A DNA stretch of 64,000 nt from Tricholoma matsutake (GCA_026075535.2 AP026545.1:9486001-9550000); one strand, 5' to 3'. Shown: positions 23,481 to 34,878, counted from the first letter of the stretch. Program-made: numbers and translations. The notes: generated by a model not told the origin, from the letters alone.

Positions 23481-23855
23481 CATTATCCTAGACTTGGCTG
23501 TACAAAACTCTGGCTTCCTCCCATGGATGTACAATACTATAGAGCTGATAAAAGATTTTGTGTTCTCCATGGTACTGTCAAAGATTTGTGGGGGCACATA
23601 CTTAGGTAAGCACACTTTTCCATTTTCAGATTTCTCCACCTGCACATCTTCCTGTGACATCCACTCCACCATCTCCTCCATCTCATCATCTCTATCTACT
23701 GTCATCTCTGGTTGTACTTCTGCTTGTCTGGGCTGTGATGCTGCCAACACTAACACTAATTGCAACATTTGTGCTGTAAGCACATCAATTTTTGCCTCTA
23801 GGGCTGGTGTGGGAATGGGATTAGGACTGGGATTAGAAGTTGAGGGTTCAGACAT
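23481..23855 (-). pseudogene. Gypsy gag N-terminal fragment
   Basis: From the Met at 23,855 the minus frame reads a Pro/Ser-rich start, a coiled-coil-like LEAKIDVLTAQMLQLVLVL, an acidic linker, then YVPPQIFDSTMENTKSF and IVLYIHGRKPEFCTAKSRIM. This is the N-terminal layout of fungal Ty3/Gypsy Gag (small target protein, then the start of the capsid domain). It is cut at 23,480 by the MITE-1 fragment; no zinc knuckle or pol follows. Confidence 0.65.
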
Positions 23856-23906
23856 AATGGGTAGATCTGTGATGAATCACTTCTTCAGCTGGGGTGCCTG
23901 ATCTTG

Positions 23907-24240
23907 GAGTTATCACTGAATTTGGCTTGTCACTAAAATAGTCATCCAAATAGAGTAATGTAATTCATAACTAAACCAGATCCAATCAGTTGTCTGGTTG
24001 CAGCTGTTCTAATGATGAGTGCTGCCTCTTGATCACAATGTAAGGTGAGGCCTGGCATTGGCTTACAAAAGAAAAGGTAGATTACATATACATATACAAG
24101 TACTTCTGGCTCATGCCAAAAGGATGAGTAATTGGATGTGGCATGGTGAAACAATGATGTATGTGCAAGTAAGAGAAGGTGCACTGATATGGGAAGTTGT
24201 GTTCTTCTGTTAGGGCGACACCCACTATCTGCTAGCTAAG
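23907..24240. mobile_element. Single copy of the 340-bp unit that forms the foldback at 63 kb
   Basis: Starts GTTATCACTGAATTTGGC and ends near CTGCTAGCTAAGA. It aligns along its length with each arm of the inverted repeat at 62,992-63,585 (shared AGTCATCCAAATAGAG, GGTTGTCTGGTTGCAGC-type, TACAAGTACTTCTGGCTC). Non-coding. Confidence 0.7.
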
Positions 24241-24596
24241 ACTGTGCAGGTTCTCTCTACAAGAAGGGAGTGGGATGATGGGGGAATTGATGATTTTGAT
24301 GTGAGGGGTTATTCATAGATGAGTTTGTTGAAAAAGGTGTTTTGCACCACAAGTGTAGGTGGAATACCTAAACATAACTAGGGTTCCCTAGGTGTATATT
24401 CAAGGTTTATATACTATGTTACATATATTGTACATTGTTGTTAGCGATGCACTCATACATGTGCATACATATTAATGCATGCAAAAATCAAATTCTCACA
24501 CTATCAAAGTGTAGCATCATTTGGCTTAATGTAGCGTAATTCAACATAATAAAATAAATTGAAATTTTATTAAGTAATGGGGCTGTTTCCTAACAG

Positions 24597-24732
24597 TGAC
24601 AGTTCAGAACTATCACGTCCAGGACTTCTCATTAATCATAGTAGAATATATGTAGATATAATTCATGCATGTGACTGTTCAGAACCATCACAAGTGTAAT
24701 AATTCATGCATGTGATTGTTCAGAACTGTCAC
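24597..24732. repeat. Three 21-bp imperfect palindromes (GTGA..GTTCAGAAC..TCAC)
   Basis: Copies at 24,597-24,617, 24,671-24,691 and 24,712-24,732 share GTTCAGAAC at the centre and GTGA/TCAC at the ends, with one intervening copy of ATTCATGCATGTGA. They are binding-site-like or small foldback repeats. No adjacent gene. Confidence 0.5.
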
Positions 24733-26734
24733 ATGCACATAGGGCAATAAAGAGTACAGGCCTTTGCAATGGACTCTAACATGTAAAAGGTGGGAAATAA
24801 TTATGTTCCCAATGTCTGTGGGCTTGAAGGATTCAGAAACAGTCAAAATCATGAATTTTGGATGTGTACACAACAAGTTACAACTTCTAACTCTTATAAT
24901 TGTATGATCACCTGCTTCTACAGTTATGTAAAATACTAAAAATCACCAAACCTGTCAGAGGACTTACTATGTTATATTTATGGATAGAACATGGCAAGAA
25001 ACCAATTTTTTTAACATCTCATTGTTGCAATAACTCTCAAACTCAGTATTTTCAGTATTTTCTCCATATCTCAAAAACTAGTCCACCAAAATTCATGATT
25101 TTGGAATCAATATGATCCTATTCATGTCCTCTATGTATCTAAATAGCATTTGGAGTTTATTTTGATGGTCAAATTGGCCATTTGACCAACTGGTGTACTA
25201 TGAGGGCAAGTTGGGTGTGGTGTGTGTATTGGGTAAGGAGATGGGTGTAGGGCTGGAAGATGATGGCTCACCTGTTTGTGTGGATGCAGGTGAGCCTGCA
25301 TATGCAGTGCCATTGTGGGAATATCAGGGAGAGTGGTGGTGTATCGCTGTGGATGATGGAGGGGATGGTGGTTGGTGGTTACCATTGATTAGGGAAAATG
25401 TGGGGGTGGAATGATGGTAGCAATGGTGGTGATGGTGACATTAGTGTCTGCTCATGTCCATTGGAGCTTTGAGGGAAGAGAGGTTGTCTTCTTTCAAGTT
25501 GTGCACAATGCTGGCCTCTTGGCTGGCTCTGTTGGGCGTAGGAGCTTTTGCATCAAATTCATGTGCACCTGGTGTAGGTGTAAAAAGGGAGGATACAGTG
25601 AAATAGATGAGGAAGGTGGTGGGTCAACAGAGGTATAGAATTGTGTATGGGCTGTGCTGTGAGAGGAGAAATGTGTTAGTGGGAAAATTGCAATGACAGA
25701 TAAAGATGCCTGACGTGGAGTAGACATGCTCAGATGGCTAAGGATGTATGAGATGATATTTTGAGGAAATTGGGACTGCACTATGGCAAGGATGGAGGCA
25801 TGATAAAAGAATCCAGAGAAAGATATGGTCAGCATTCGTGAAGGAAATTTCATGGGTAAAAATGGATAGTTGTAGTGGAAAAGCATCATGTAAGAGATGT
25901 ATAATCCCAGTTTTTGAAGGATTTGGCCAAGTGAAATACACAGATGCAGAGGTGGAAATGCATTCAAGGCATATCGTGAGGAAGAGGTGGGCACTGAGGG
26001 TGATCGACTACACCATTCTGAAATAAATTTGAGGACAATGGAGCCAAATAGTAAAAAGGGAGGATTAAAGATTTGTAGACAGAAAGGCTCATCCATCGCA
26101 GAGATATGATATGATGAACATACATCAGCATGCAGAACAGAAGCAACCCAAGCTCACCCCCTCCCCAGACATGTCATGTGACTTGACATGTGGACACAAA
26201 ACAATCAATGTGTCATCAAACAAAGTTTTGACGTGTGTTTGACATTTGTTAGGATAATTTTAAGCACTTATAAGCCAGCAACAGGTATTACAATCCTAAT
26301 GTGTTTGATTTTTTGCTGTTATTTTTTGTGTGCTACTCTCGAGAAGTGTGGCAAATGGCCAAGCTGATCAATTTCAAAAAAAAAATGCAAGCGATCCATA
26401 TAGCCAGTGAAGAGCTGGTCAATTGAAAACCTAACTTTCCCACTTAGTGGTGGTGGAAGACCTGCCAGTGTTCAGAGAGATGTATATGCTCAAATATTCT
26501 CAGAATTTTATCTATTTTATTTAGAGTGATATTGAATTTTTTTTTGAAATTGATAGGCTTAGCCATTTGAAACACTCACATCATCATCAAGTCAGACTCA
26601 AATTTCATCAACAGAGCCAATTGAGGAAATTAACCACTATAAAAAACAAGCAGCAAGGGAAATAATTAAACTGTTAGTCATTCCATGTATGAATGAATGA
26701 ATTATAAACGTGATTTGAAGACCAAAAAGTACAC

Positions 26735-26810
26735 TGTCAACAAATTGAACTCTCAACCCTTAGCCACAGCATTCTACAAATATCACAAATACCACTAAGC
26801 TACACTGCCT
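26735..26810 (-). other. tRNA-like A/B-box module
   Basis: The minus strand has TAGCTTAGTGGTATTTG (A-box type) and GAGAGTTCAATTTG (B-box type) with tRNA-like spacing. Degenerate stems. It resembles the modules in the hAT-like elements, but no element end was found nearby. Confidence 0.35.
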
Positions 26811-27419
26811 TATTATATTGTACCTTCTTCTCCTGAAATATGTTGGCTAATTTATGGGAGGCACAATCTCTCATTGATTTTAGATGTCTGGGGAGGGGTT
26901 GAGCTGGGCTGGCTCAGAACAGACGAGAGTGCTGGCAAGATGAGATGCTGTTGCCAAACAACAAACAACAGTCTCATATGTGCATAGTTTCCTTCTTTGT
27001 GCCACAACCTACATCATCTGAACTCACAAAATCCAGGCAAAATCTAACGTGTGTATATTTGTAGTTGTGTTATTTTCTGACATAACCCATGCCATATTAT
27101 ACTCATTTCAGGCTATGCCATGATAAACTTCAATGTCCCACAAACCAGTCTTGCATCCAACTTGCAGTAGAAGCATATCTGCAGCTGTTTTGGCTGAGAA
27201 TTGGGCAAACCTCATGTTCAATCGAACGAATAGCGAAGTTTGTGACCCACTTTATTTTACAGCTATTTTTCTGAGTTGCTCTAAATTTGGACACAGTTTC
27301 TACCATGGCCATGCTGACTCAGGCTCAGATCCAACAATGCTGCCATCACCGCAGTGCTCCCAGGCGGATTTGTATCTTTCTAGCCTGAGAAACAAATCCT
27401 CCCATCAAAGCTGTTGGCC

Positions 27420-27585
27420 TTGTAGGGATGCCGCAGTCTGGTTCTGAACCAAAGTTCAAACCTGAACTTTTCAGAACTGGACCAAAGTTTGGTCCAAGGT
27501 TCAATGGTTGTGCAGAACTGGACCACAAGTCTGGTTCTGGGTTCAGGCAAGGTGGAGCCTGGTTCAAACTGAACCTTTTTTAGTT
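27420..27585. repeat. GAACC-rich repeat, copy 1
   Basis: Dense in TTCTGAACC/GGTTCAAACC/AACTGGACC words; begins near AGGGATGCCGCAG. A related copy in opposite orientation, with CpG-containing words GAACCGAACC, is at 51,535-51,695. It abuts the left end of KDZ copy A. Confidence 0.55.
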
Positions 27586-27601
27586 GTTGTGACATCTGAA
27601 A

Positions 27602-27830
27602 CACATAGGTAAGCTACACTGTACTGAATAATATGGTCTATCAAATGCATACAGTGTACCAAATGATACGGGTTCGGTGGACACTGTTGAATACTCTCAT
27701 AGTATGTATAACATGTACTAGTATCAAATGAATACACTTTTACAATTCTTGCTTGTGATACACTATGAAGAATGTTAATAATATACAGATCAGAGATAGC
27801 ATACATGGTACTTGGCAATGGCATTGGCAT
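27602..27830. repeat. Left terminal inverted repeat of KDZ copy A
   Basis: Pairs with 49,745-49,968. The inner edge runs into GGCAATGGCATTGGC repeats. Related termini lie at 50,149, 50,818 (inverted) and 53,590. Confidence 0.8.
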
Positions 27831-28339
27831 AGAGGTACGGCATTGGCATCAGGCACCACTTCACCATAACAGTACAACCTAGCTGCATGTACTATAGTGA
27901 ATTACAATGCTTGGTATAGATGTGCATAGGAGACTGTATGGCCTAGCTATGGGCAATGATGCAATAATTCATTCTATGTAGTGCAGACCTATCACACGGG
28001 TCTTTTACAATTCTTGCTTGTACCTATGAGATAGCATTGGACACAGTATTTGGCATTGGCATTGGCATCAGCATAGATGTGCAGTAAGAATCTAATACCA
28101 TTGATGAAATAGTCACAGCCATCGGCATCAGCATCAGCAGACATGTCAGCACAGAAATCAACATCGATGTCAACATCGGCAGCAGCAGACAGACACTTTG
28201 GGGTGGAAATCTATATATCAAGAGCATCGGCAATGGGCATTAGCAAACCAGACACACAATGGGCACCAGTATGAATGAATGAACAAAATCAACAAAACAG
28301 CAGTGTTCATCCTAGCTAAAATAACAATGTCAGTACTAG

Positions 28340-29103
28340 CTAATTGTGAGAACTGGCAGGATTGGCCATGTTGTTGTCATGGGACAATGATCTCATTCAA
28401 ATGTCCGAGAACCTGCGTTTGAATGATTTCAGATTATATTCCATCCTTTCCTTCAAGGTCACATATGTCTTCAATGTGACATCTTGCTGTTCCAGCTTCT
28501 CAATCTCGGCCATGTAGAGATGATGACTGGCATTCTTGTATGAGGTGCCAAGGTTGTTTTGCAGGGCTTTCACCTCAGCATGGCAGCTCAACAGCTCCCT
28601 GTCTGTCAATTTCTACAACAGGATGAACTAACAGTCATACAAATGAGGACAAGGCACTTACTGGATCAGCAGGTAGCATTAGCTGGTTGCAGGCCAATGC
28701 ATAGTAGTACAGTTTATCAGTCATGTTTCCAGACTACAAAGTCATCAGTGAGAGGATAGATGAGGCAAACAAGACATGGCATCGGCCAAGAAACAGCATT
28801 GGCCAAAACATGGCATCGGCCAAGACGCGGCATCAGCTAAGACACAGCATCGGCCAACAGGATGACATCGGCCCAAGGATGGCATCAGGCCAAGATGGCT
28901 ATGCTGGCAGCAATGAGACTGAAAAGAAGGAAATCTTACCCCCCCATGTGCCATATGTACATTGAATTCAACCTTCTTGCAATAGGCCTCCATTGCCTGG
29001 TAGCTGGAATCATAAAATGGGGCACTAGATAGTGCTGCCCATTGTCACCTCAGATAATGACATATCCATCAGGAATATAAGTGTCAGTTTGCTGATTGCT
29101 CAT
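28340..29103 (-). pseudogene. ORF5 of KDZ copy A, unknown coiled-coil protein
   Basis: Minus strand from ATG at 29,103 (MSNQQTDTYIPDGYVII). A TGA follows, then GDNGQHYLVPHFM, a one-base shift, MEAYCKKVEFNVHMAHGG, an intron-like segment rich in GGCCGATGCC hexamers (28,760-28,940), an exon ending ADP with a GTAAGT donor, and a last exon TDRELLSCHAEVKALQNN, HHLYMAEIEKLEQQD, LKERMEYNLKSFKRR. A TGA after FSDI is probably a mutated codon; the frame closes at 28,340. The C-terminal half is predicted helical coiled coil. No domain recognised. Divergent from ORF3 with 161 bp between them, so a shared promoter is likely. Confidence 0.5.
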
Positions 29104-29837
29104 GGTATAGATAACACAGATGATAACAAGTGATACCATTTAATCAGGACATTATTTGTTTGTATATATTGTATATTGATCAACAACACATGATTGTTGA
29201 TTTTCAGTGTTTCACTCTTTTTTATCTCAACATCGACCCCACTGCCACAGCCGACTCACCAACCATGAACGTTACATGCCAACAAGTGCTCAGCCAGATC
29301 AGTGAGATCAAGCAATCCATCCACAATGGCCTTCAGGACCAAAGTATCAAGGCTGTGATGAAGGAAAGAAAATTGGCCCTTGTGAGTGAATTGGCATGCT
29401 ATCAGATCAACAATGCACTTACCAATTGTAGAAAATGTTATTTGCCTGGCAAAGAGAGGTTCTCACAGAGGATGTGCAGGCCATCTTCTGGGCCGATGCT
29501 TTTTTGTGGGGATTTGTGGTAGCATGGTCAAAGTCAGACAGGACCAGTACTTTACACTCCCCCCCCCCAGTCCAAGCGGACTCTGCTTGGACTCTGCTTG
29601 GACACTCAGACACTCGGACTGTCCAAGGACTTCACTCAGACTCTGCTCGGACTCTGCTCAGACACTCGGACTGTCTGAGTTGTCCGAGTAAAGTCCAAGG
29701 ACTGCACTCAGACTGCACTTGGACTTTCCTCGGACAACATCAATTGTGCATTTATTTACACCTTCTAAAGTACTGTCCAAGTAAAGTCCGAGTTCCAGTC
29801 TTAGAGAAAGTCTTATAAGTCTCACAAAATAATGTGT

Positions 29838-29925
29838 GCACAGCAGGAATTGAACCAACAGCCTTCTGTACTAGCAATCACATGATGACGAAACATGCAC
29901 ACTCTACCACTTAAGCCAAGTAGTC
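29838..29925 (-). other. tRNA-like module near the left end of the hAT-like element
   Basis: Minus strand TGGCTTAAGTGGTAGAG (A-box type) and GGTTCAATTCC (B box), with longer spacing than a plain tRNA. It points toward the left terminus about 290 bp away. Confidence 0.5.
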
Positions 29926-30261
29926 ATTTCAAGTTACACACATCATATCTATTTATTACTGAAATCTAATTTTTATACATATCATGAATAGATTATTAAA
30001 TTGACCCCCTCGCATCTGTGCGAGGGGTAATTAATATGGGTAATTAAATAATACTAAGCCCTCCCCTCGCAAGCTCGATGGGAGGGGGCCATAATTATCA
30101 ATAATAAAAACAAATTAAAAACACCCACCATGAGCAACAGTTGCTCATGGTGGCATTTGTCTCTCCCCAGGTTATCCCCTGGCTGTCTCGCTCTCCTGTC
30201 CCCATTCTTCTCCCACCTGAACCACCCCATGAGCAGATGCTCATAGGCATGGGGCAGGTGT

Positions 30262-30380
30262 CATCGTCTCCCTTCCCCCTTGTCTCCCTTCCCTCTTGTC
30301 TCCCTTTCCTCTTGTCTCCCTTCCCTCTCATCTCCCTTCCCTCTTGTCTCCTTCCCCCTCATCTCTTCCCCCTCACCTTC
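30262..30380. repeat. Pyrimidine minisatellite (CCCTTCCCTCTTGTCT-like units)
   Basis: About six imperfect 15-17 bp units of C/T-rich sequence inside the hAT-like element. Confidence 0.75.
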
Positions 30381-30618
30381 CACCCTGCAAGCAGGGGCTT
30401 GCAGCAGTGGTGGTGGTGGTGTCATCATCATCGTCATTGCCAGTAGTAGTTTGTAACTATAAAACGTTAGTTAGGATTGAAAAATGAAATGAGAAAAGAA
30501 AAAAAAACTTACCTAGGACCCAAGAGACATTGACGTCTCTTGGGTCTCCCCTAATCATTGTTGTTCCACCCATCATCCACCCAATGAGCAGTGGCTCATA
30601 GGGCTGGAGTGGGTGCTG

Positions 30619-30745
30619 TTGTCATTCCATGCCATCGTTGTCATTCCATGCCATCGTTGTCATTCCATGCCATCGTTGTCATTCCATGCCATCGTTGTCA
30701 TTCCATGCCATCGTTGTCATTCCATGCCATCGTTGTCATTCCACC
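30619..30745. repeat. 19-bp tandem repeat (GTCATTCCATGCCATCGTT)
   Basis: Six identical head-to-tail units inside the hAT-like element, next to the palindromic module. Lack of spacers rules out a CRISPR-like arrangement. Sequence identity of the units implies very recent expansion. Confidence 0.9.
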
Positions 30746-31112
30746 CATGATTCACCCCACAAGCAGTTGCTCATGAGGCTGGAGGTGGGTGGTGTCTCCT
30801 GCATGGTGGGCGTGAGTAGCCGTTCTTGTCAAAGCTGCACCCATTCACACCCCGTGAGCAGCTGCTCATGGCAGTGGTTCTGAGTGCTCGTCGTCGTTGT
30901 CATCATCAGCAGTACTAGATAATACCTAAAAAGTTTGTTAGTAACAAAAACAAGAAAAAAACTTACCCACGGCCCAAGAGATGTTGCCTTTTCTTCATTT
31001 GGTTTGCCTTCCTTTTGTTGTTTCCTGCTCATCCCCTCATCATTCCATCTCCCAGTCCCAGTCATCTCCAGTCGCCTTGTTGCATTGTCGTTCCATTTGG
31101 CCAAGTTGGCAT

Positions 31113-32111
31113 TGATAATGCTCAACCTGGAAACCCAAACAAAACCTACCAAAATGGTCTTGGATAGTATAACACAAGTTAGAGGAAGGGTGCAAGGTGG
31201 TACTAAAGGTCACCACTGTAAACCAGGGGTATGAAAACGACTCTAAAGGGTGTGCAAAGGCCTTCGAGAATGTTCGAAGGGGCATGAGATTTCTCGATGT
31301 AAGTTCAAGGGAGATTGATAAGGTTCGAGGGGTAGAGGAGACATTCAAGGTAATTGGGAATGGTGTAGACAGTTTACAAAGGGTGTAGAAAGAATATGTG
31401 AGTGGGGCGGCAATGATAGTGACAAGGGGCGATAATGATATATGACAGACAAAGGGTTCGAGGGCTAATACAAAGTTTCAAGGAAGTTTGCGACGATTCA
31501 CAGAACTTCAGGCTAGATGAGAGGCTTGGACTCAAGAGCTGAACTCTTAAATCAGACGATAGTGAAGTAAGACGATTTGTTTTTCTCCCCTTAAGTGAGT
31601 AACTATTACAAGTTTAAATAAGTTCTGAAGAGGTACTACCAAAAAGGGAAGGAGAACATGAGGCCTACATGAGGTGAAGTCTAGGATAAAAGATACACCT
31701 CTATCACTGAGTAAAACAATAAAAGATAAGAATTAAATCTCTGGAGTCCTGATATGTGCGAAATGTACTCGTCCTATGTCATTACAAACCGTCTAAACAT
31801 CGGAAATTTGCCTCATTGCATCCTAAGTCGTCTTGCACTTGCTCAGTCAGTGGCCGAATAGCTTGGTCAACCTTGCTATGACTCATCGGTGTGTAGTAAG
31901 AGTGCCCAAGGCCATGATGATGGTGGCCAAGTGCGTTCAAAGTGTTCCTAAATCATTCAAGGGGGATCAAGGTAGCATGAGGCCGCTCGAAGCCTGTTCA
32001 GGAGCGTTTCGCGAGGCTCAAAGGTGTTCGAGGGGTTCCGAGTGCCATGGGAGATTGATGCATAACTGCTGTGAGTGGTTACAGACCTTATAGCGTGAGG
32101 TGGACCTATCA
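31113..32111 (-). repeat. Solo Gypsy LTR inside the hAT-like element
   Basis: The minus strand opens TGATAGGTCCACC and closes GAGCATTATCA. It shares opening, centre (CGTCTGATTTAAGAG, CTTGAGTCCAAG) and 3' end with the LTR at 13,818-14,930. No internal retroelement sequence is attached and no clear 5-bp duplication is seen. Probably a recombined solo LTR. Confidence 0.6.
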
Positions 32112-32503
32112 GTGTCACCATCATCTTGCCATTTTGCTGTTGTACCCATTCCCACCCCACAAGCAGTTGCTTGTGGCGGTGGTTCTGGGTCCTAGGGTGG
32201 TGGCTGTGTCAGCCGTTGTTGTGGTTTTGAGGCTGCAGCATCGTTATAACATAGATAAAACCTATCATTAAGGAAAATTCAGTTAGTTAAACAAAACAAC
32301 AAAAATCATGTAAAAAAAGACTTACAAGTGAGCCCAAATGACAATGCCATCATTTGGGCTCGTTCCCATTGTTGGTTATTGGGGTAGGAGGTAAGGAGGA
32401 GGCGGCACCGTTGCCAGCATTGTTGATGATGTGGCTGTGTTGATTTGTCATCACAGCCAGGGTGGTACATAGAGAGATATAACTACCTATCTGTAATGAA
32501 GTT

Positions 32504-32585
32504 TTAGTCTAACTGTTATATTGCTGACTTAATTGTACTTTATCATGTGACTATGACGGTTCAATCCCTGCAGTAGCCACTGATT
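32504..32585 (+). other. tRNA-like module near the right end of the hAT-like element
   Basis: Plus strand TAGTCTAACTG (A-box type) and GGTTCAATCC (B box) about 50 nt later. It points to the right terminus about 240 bp away, mirroring the left-end module. Confidence 0.45.
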
Positions 32586-34177
32586 TTTCAGTCAATTATA
32601 TAAGCAACTCAGACAGTCCTAGGACTGCACAAGTGCTGGTCCACTTGGACTCTGCTCGGACACTTGGACAGTCCGAGGACTCAGCTCAGACTCAGCTTGG
32701 ACTGGACATTTAGTTTGGCAGGACTTTCACCCAAAGAAGTCCAAGCAAAGTCCTAGGACTGTCTGAGTGTCTGAGTGGAGTCCACTCAGATTGGGGGGGG
32801 GGGAGTGTAAAGACCTTGACAGGACAGGGGACCAGAAGTTTATTGAAGGTCAACTGAGGGCAATGAAGACCTTCGATGAGAAAAAGGGCATAACAGGTCC
32901 TGTGTCCACATTGGCTGGACCAATGGCAGCAGCAATGGCAGTTGGAATGGCAAGGGCAGGTGGAACGGCCACTGCAGCAGGAATGGGAATGGCAGCAGGA
33001 ATGGGAATGGCAGCAGGAACAGCACTGGCACCAGCACCAGCCAAGAAAGTGGGGACAGCAGTGGCAAAGACAGGGATGGCAGCAGCAGAGAAAGGAAGAG
33101 TGGCAGCGGCAAAGGCACAAGCAGCGGCAGTGGCAATGGCAACAGCAACACTGACACGAACAAGGATAGAAGCGGCACCAGCACTGGCCAAGATGCAGGC
33201 CCAACCAGAAGCATCAGGATCCAGACTTCCAGCCCCAGCCCAGCAACCAATGCTGCCAGCAATCATAGTGAGACCCAGGCTGCAAGAGGTGCAGAGTAGC
33301 AGGGGATCAGAGGAGGATTTTGATGAGGAGATGGAGAGCAATGCCAGTGCCAATCCCAGGATGGAGCAGAAGTGGCACAATGCAGCAAGGGTGGCATGAG
33401 GAGCACCCCAGCGAGGGAGTTTTCAAACAATGCTGTGTGCATGATGTGTCAGGCTTAGGTGTGAGTGTTGGGAGCAGGTGAATGGGAAAACAGCCTCCTA
33501 CTTCTGTGGGAAAGGGAAAGTTTGGTGCGATCCAGAGGACATGGATTGAGTGCCGAGAACCAAGAAAGCAAAAGGATTGGCAAGAAGAAAAGCAAAGAAG
33601 GCGCGATTTTCCAGTGAAGACAGTGGAGAGGAATTGTCTAGGCAGTTCACTGCAAGCCAAAAAGGAAAATCCAAAGGTTAGTTCTTCCATATCATGACAC
33701 ATAAAACCACTAACACATATACCTATAGCTGTGGAAGAGGATATCGACATGGCCAATCCCAAGCCTGAGCTGACTGCCCTCCCTGCCCTGACTCCCTACC
33801 CCTCTGCCGGTGACTATGCCACCTTCACTGGATGTCTAACTCAACTGGAGGAAGACATGTACAAGCATGCACAGTGGAATGAAGAGTCATTCCTAGAGTC
33901 CTGACTCCACATACAAGAACTCTGGGAGACAGTCGACTTGCTTCAAAACAGGGTGAACAACATTGAAGGATACTTTGGGTTGCAGGCTGGTGCACAGCCC
34001 ATTACATTGTACAATGGTTACATGGCTGGGCAGGTGGTTCACCTTGAGAGGACTCCAAGCAGGAGGGCAGAGGTGGATTGGGAAGAAATGACAGATGCTG
34101 AGGAAGGCAATACTGCTCCCACTCCTGCTCCTGTTCCTGCTCCCAGTCCCGGTCCTGCTCCTGCTCCTGCTCCCGCC

Positions 34178-34221
<44 letters not shown>

Positions 34222-34878
34222 CACTCCTGCTGCCGCTCCTGCTCCTGCCCCAACTCCTGCCCCAACTCCTGCTCCCACTCCCATTGCCGCTCCTGATGCC
34301 ACTCCCAATGCCGCTCCCAATGCTGCTGTCAGCAACAAAGATGAACAGATGGCAGAACTGGTTGAGGGGGGATTTGTTGAGGGTAACAATGAGCCTGAGC
34401 ATGGTGAGGAGGGACTGGCTGTGCTGGAAGAGGTGGCAGGGGAAGCATCCTTGGCTGGTGCCCCCCCCATCCAAATTATTTTGGCCACACCACAGGATTC
34501 TCAAGAAATGGTACAGCCCACAACATCAATGGCCCCACCACTCCCTCTCCTCTTCCCCCCAATGTCGCTTGCCGAGCCCAAGCCTGCCCCCCTGGCATCA
34601 GCACTTACCCCACCAGCATTGGCAGTCAATGTAATCACCTCACCCCAGCCCTCCCCTCCCCCTGCACAGCTGCGCTGATCCCCATGTGGGCTGACCCCTG
34701 GTCCATCTGGACTATGTTCCAGAAGTACCACCCCTCACCTGAACCCAAGGAAGACAGCTAGAAAATCTGAGGACAGAGGGGAGACAAAGCAAGGCAGAAA
34801 GGAATAGATGTGATTCAGCATGTACATAAAAGTTGGACTATCTTTTTTTTCACATTACATAGTGTTTTATTTGTAAAT

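Larger units (their letters stand above)
24241..27419. other. AT-rich spacer, no supported gene
   Basis: Holds three copies of a 21-bp imperfect palindrome at 24,597, 24,671 and 24,712, and a GACATGTCA-type palindrome near 26,165. The minus-strand open frame at 25,494-26,096 (200 codons) and the His/Pro-rich one at 25,131-25,385 have no recognisable domain and unusual composition; I list them here rather than as genes. A tRNA-like A/B-box pair (minus) is near 26,735-26,810. Confidence 0.4.
29545..32817 (+). mobile_element. hAT-like element, 3,273 bp, inserted in ORF3
   Basis: Ends CAGTACTTTACACTCCCC and (inverted) AAGGTCTTTACACTCCCC, flanked by an exact 8-bp duplication GACAGGAC (29,537-29,544 and 32,818-32,825). 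Removing it rejoins the ORF3 reading frame. Subterminal GGACTCTGCTTGGACTC-type repeats are present at both ends (29,570-29,800 and 32,600-32,790). Inside: two outward-facing tRNA-like modules, GAGCAGTTGCTC palindromes, intron-like segments with GTAAGTTTTT donors on the minus strand (for example about 30,450-30,513 and 30,915-30,967), and a Gypsy LTR. No transposase. Confidence 0.85.
29265..34807 (+). pseudogene. ORF3 of KDZ copy A, unknown protein split by a hAT-like element
   Basis: Starts at the ATG at 29,265 (MNVTCQQVLSQISEIKQS), shifts frame near 29,430, then VLTEDVQAIFWADAFLWGF up to 29,544. After the insertion (29,545-32,817) the same protein resumes (GDQKFIEGQLRAMKTFDEK), followed by Ala/Met/Gly-rich repeats, a Cys-containing middle part near 33,440-33,600, and a last exon from about 33,730: acidic start, a helix (ELWETVDLLQNRVNNIEGY), an Ala-Pro hexanucleotide repeat (34,117-34,320), IQIILATPQDSQEMVQ and a basic end (TKQGRKE). 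In-frame TGA codons at 33,902 and 34,677 sit where the frame otherwise continues; copy B has an Arg codon at the second. Tail-to-tail with ORF2. Function unknown; possibly DNA-binding. Confidence 0.55.

Noticed and set aside
25494..26096. Minus-strand open frame of 200 codons
   Set aside because: No domain, splice support or conserved motif; composition looks random. Kept only as a note in the spacer entry.
30619..30745. CRISPR-like tandem array
   Set aside because: Units are contiguous 19-bp copies with no spacers; a minisatellite in eukaryotic DNA.
34092..34634. Long Leu/Pro- and Gln/Glu-rich frames around the GCTCCT repeat
   Set aside because: Off-frame and antisense readings of the Ala-Pro repeat in ORF3.
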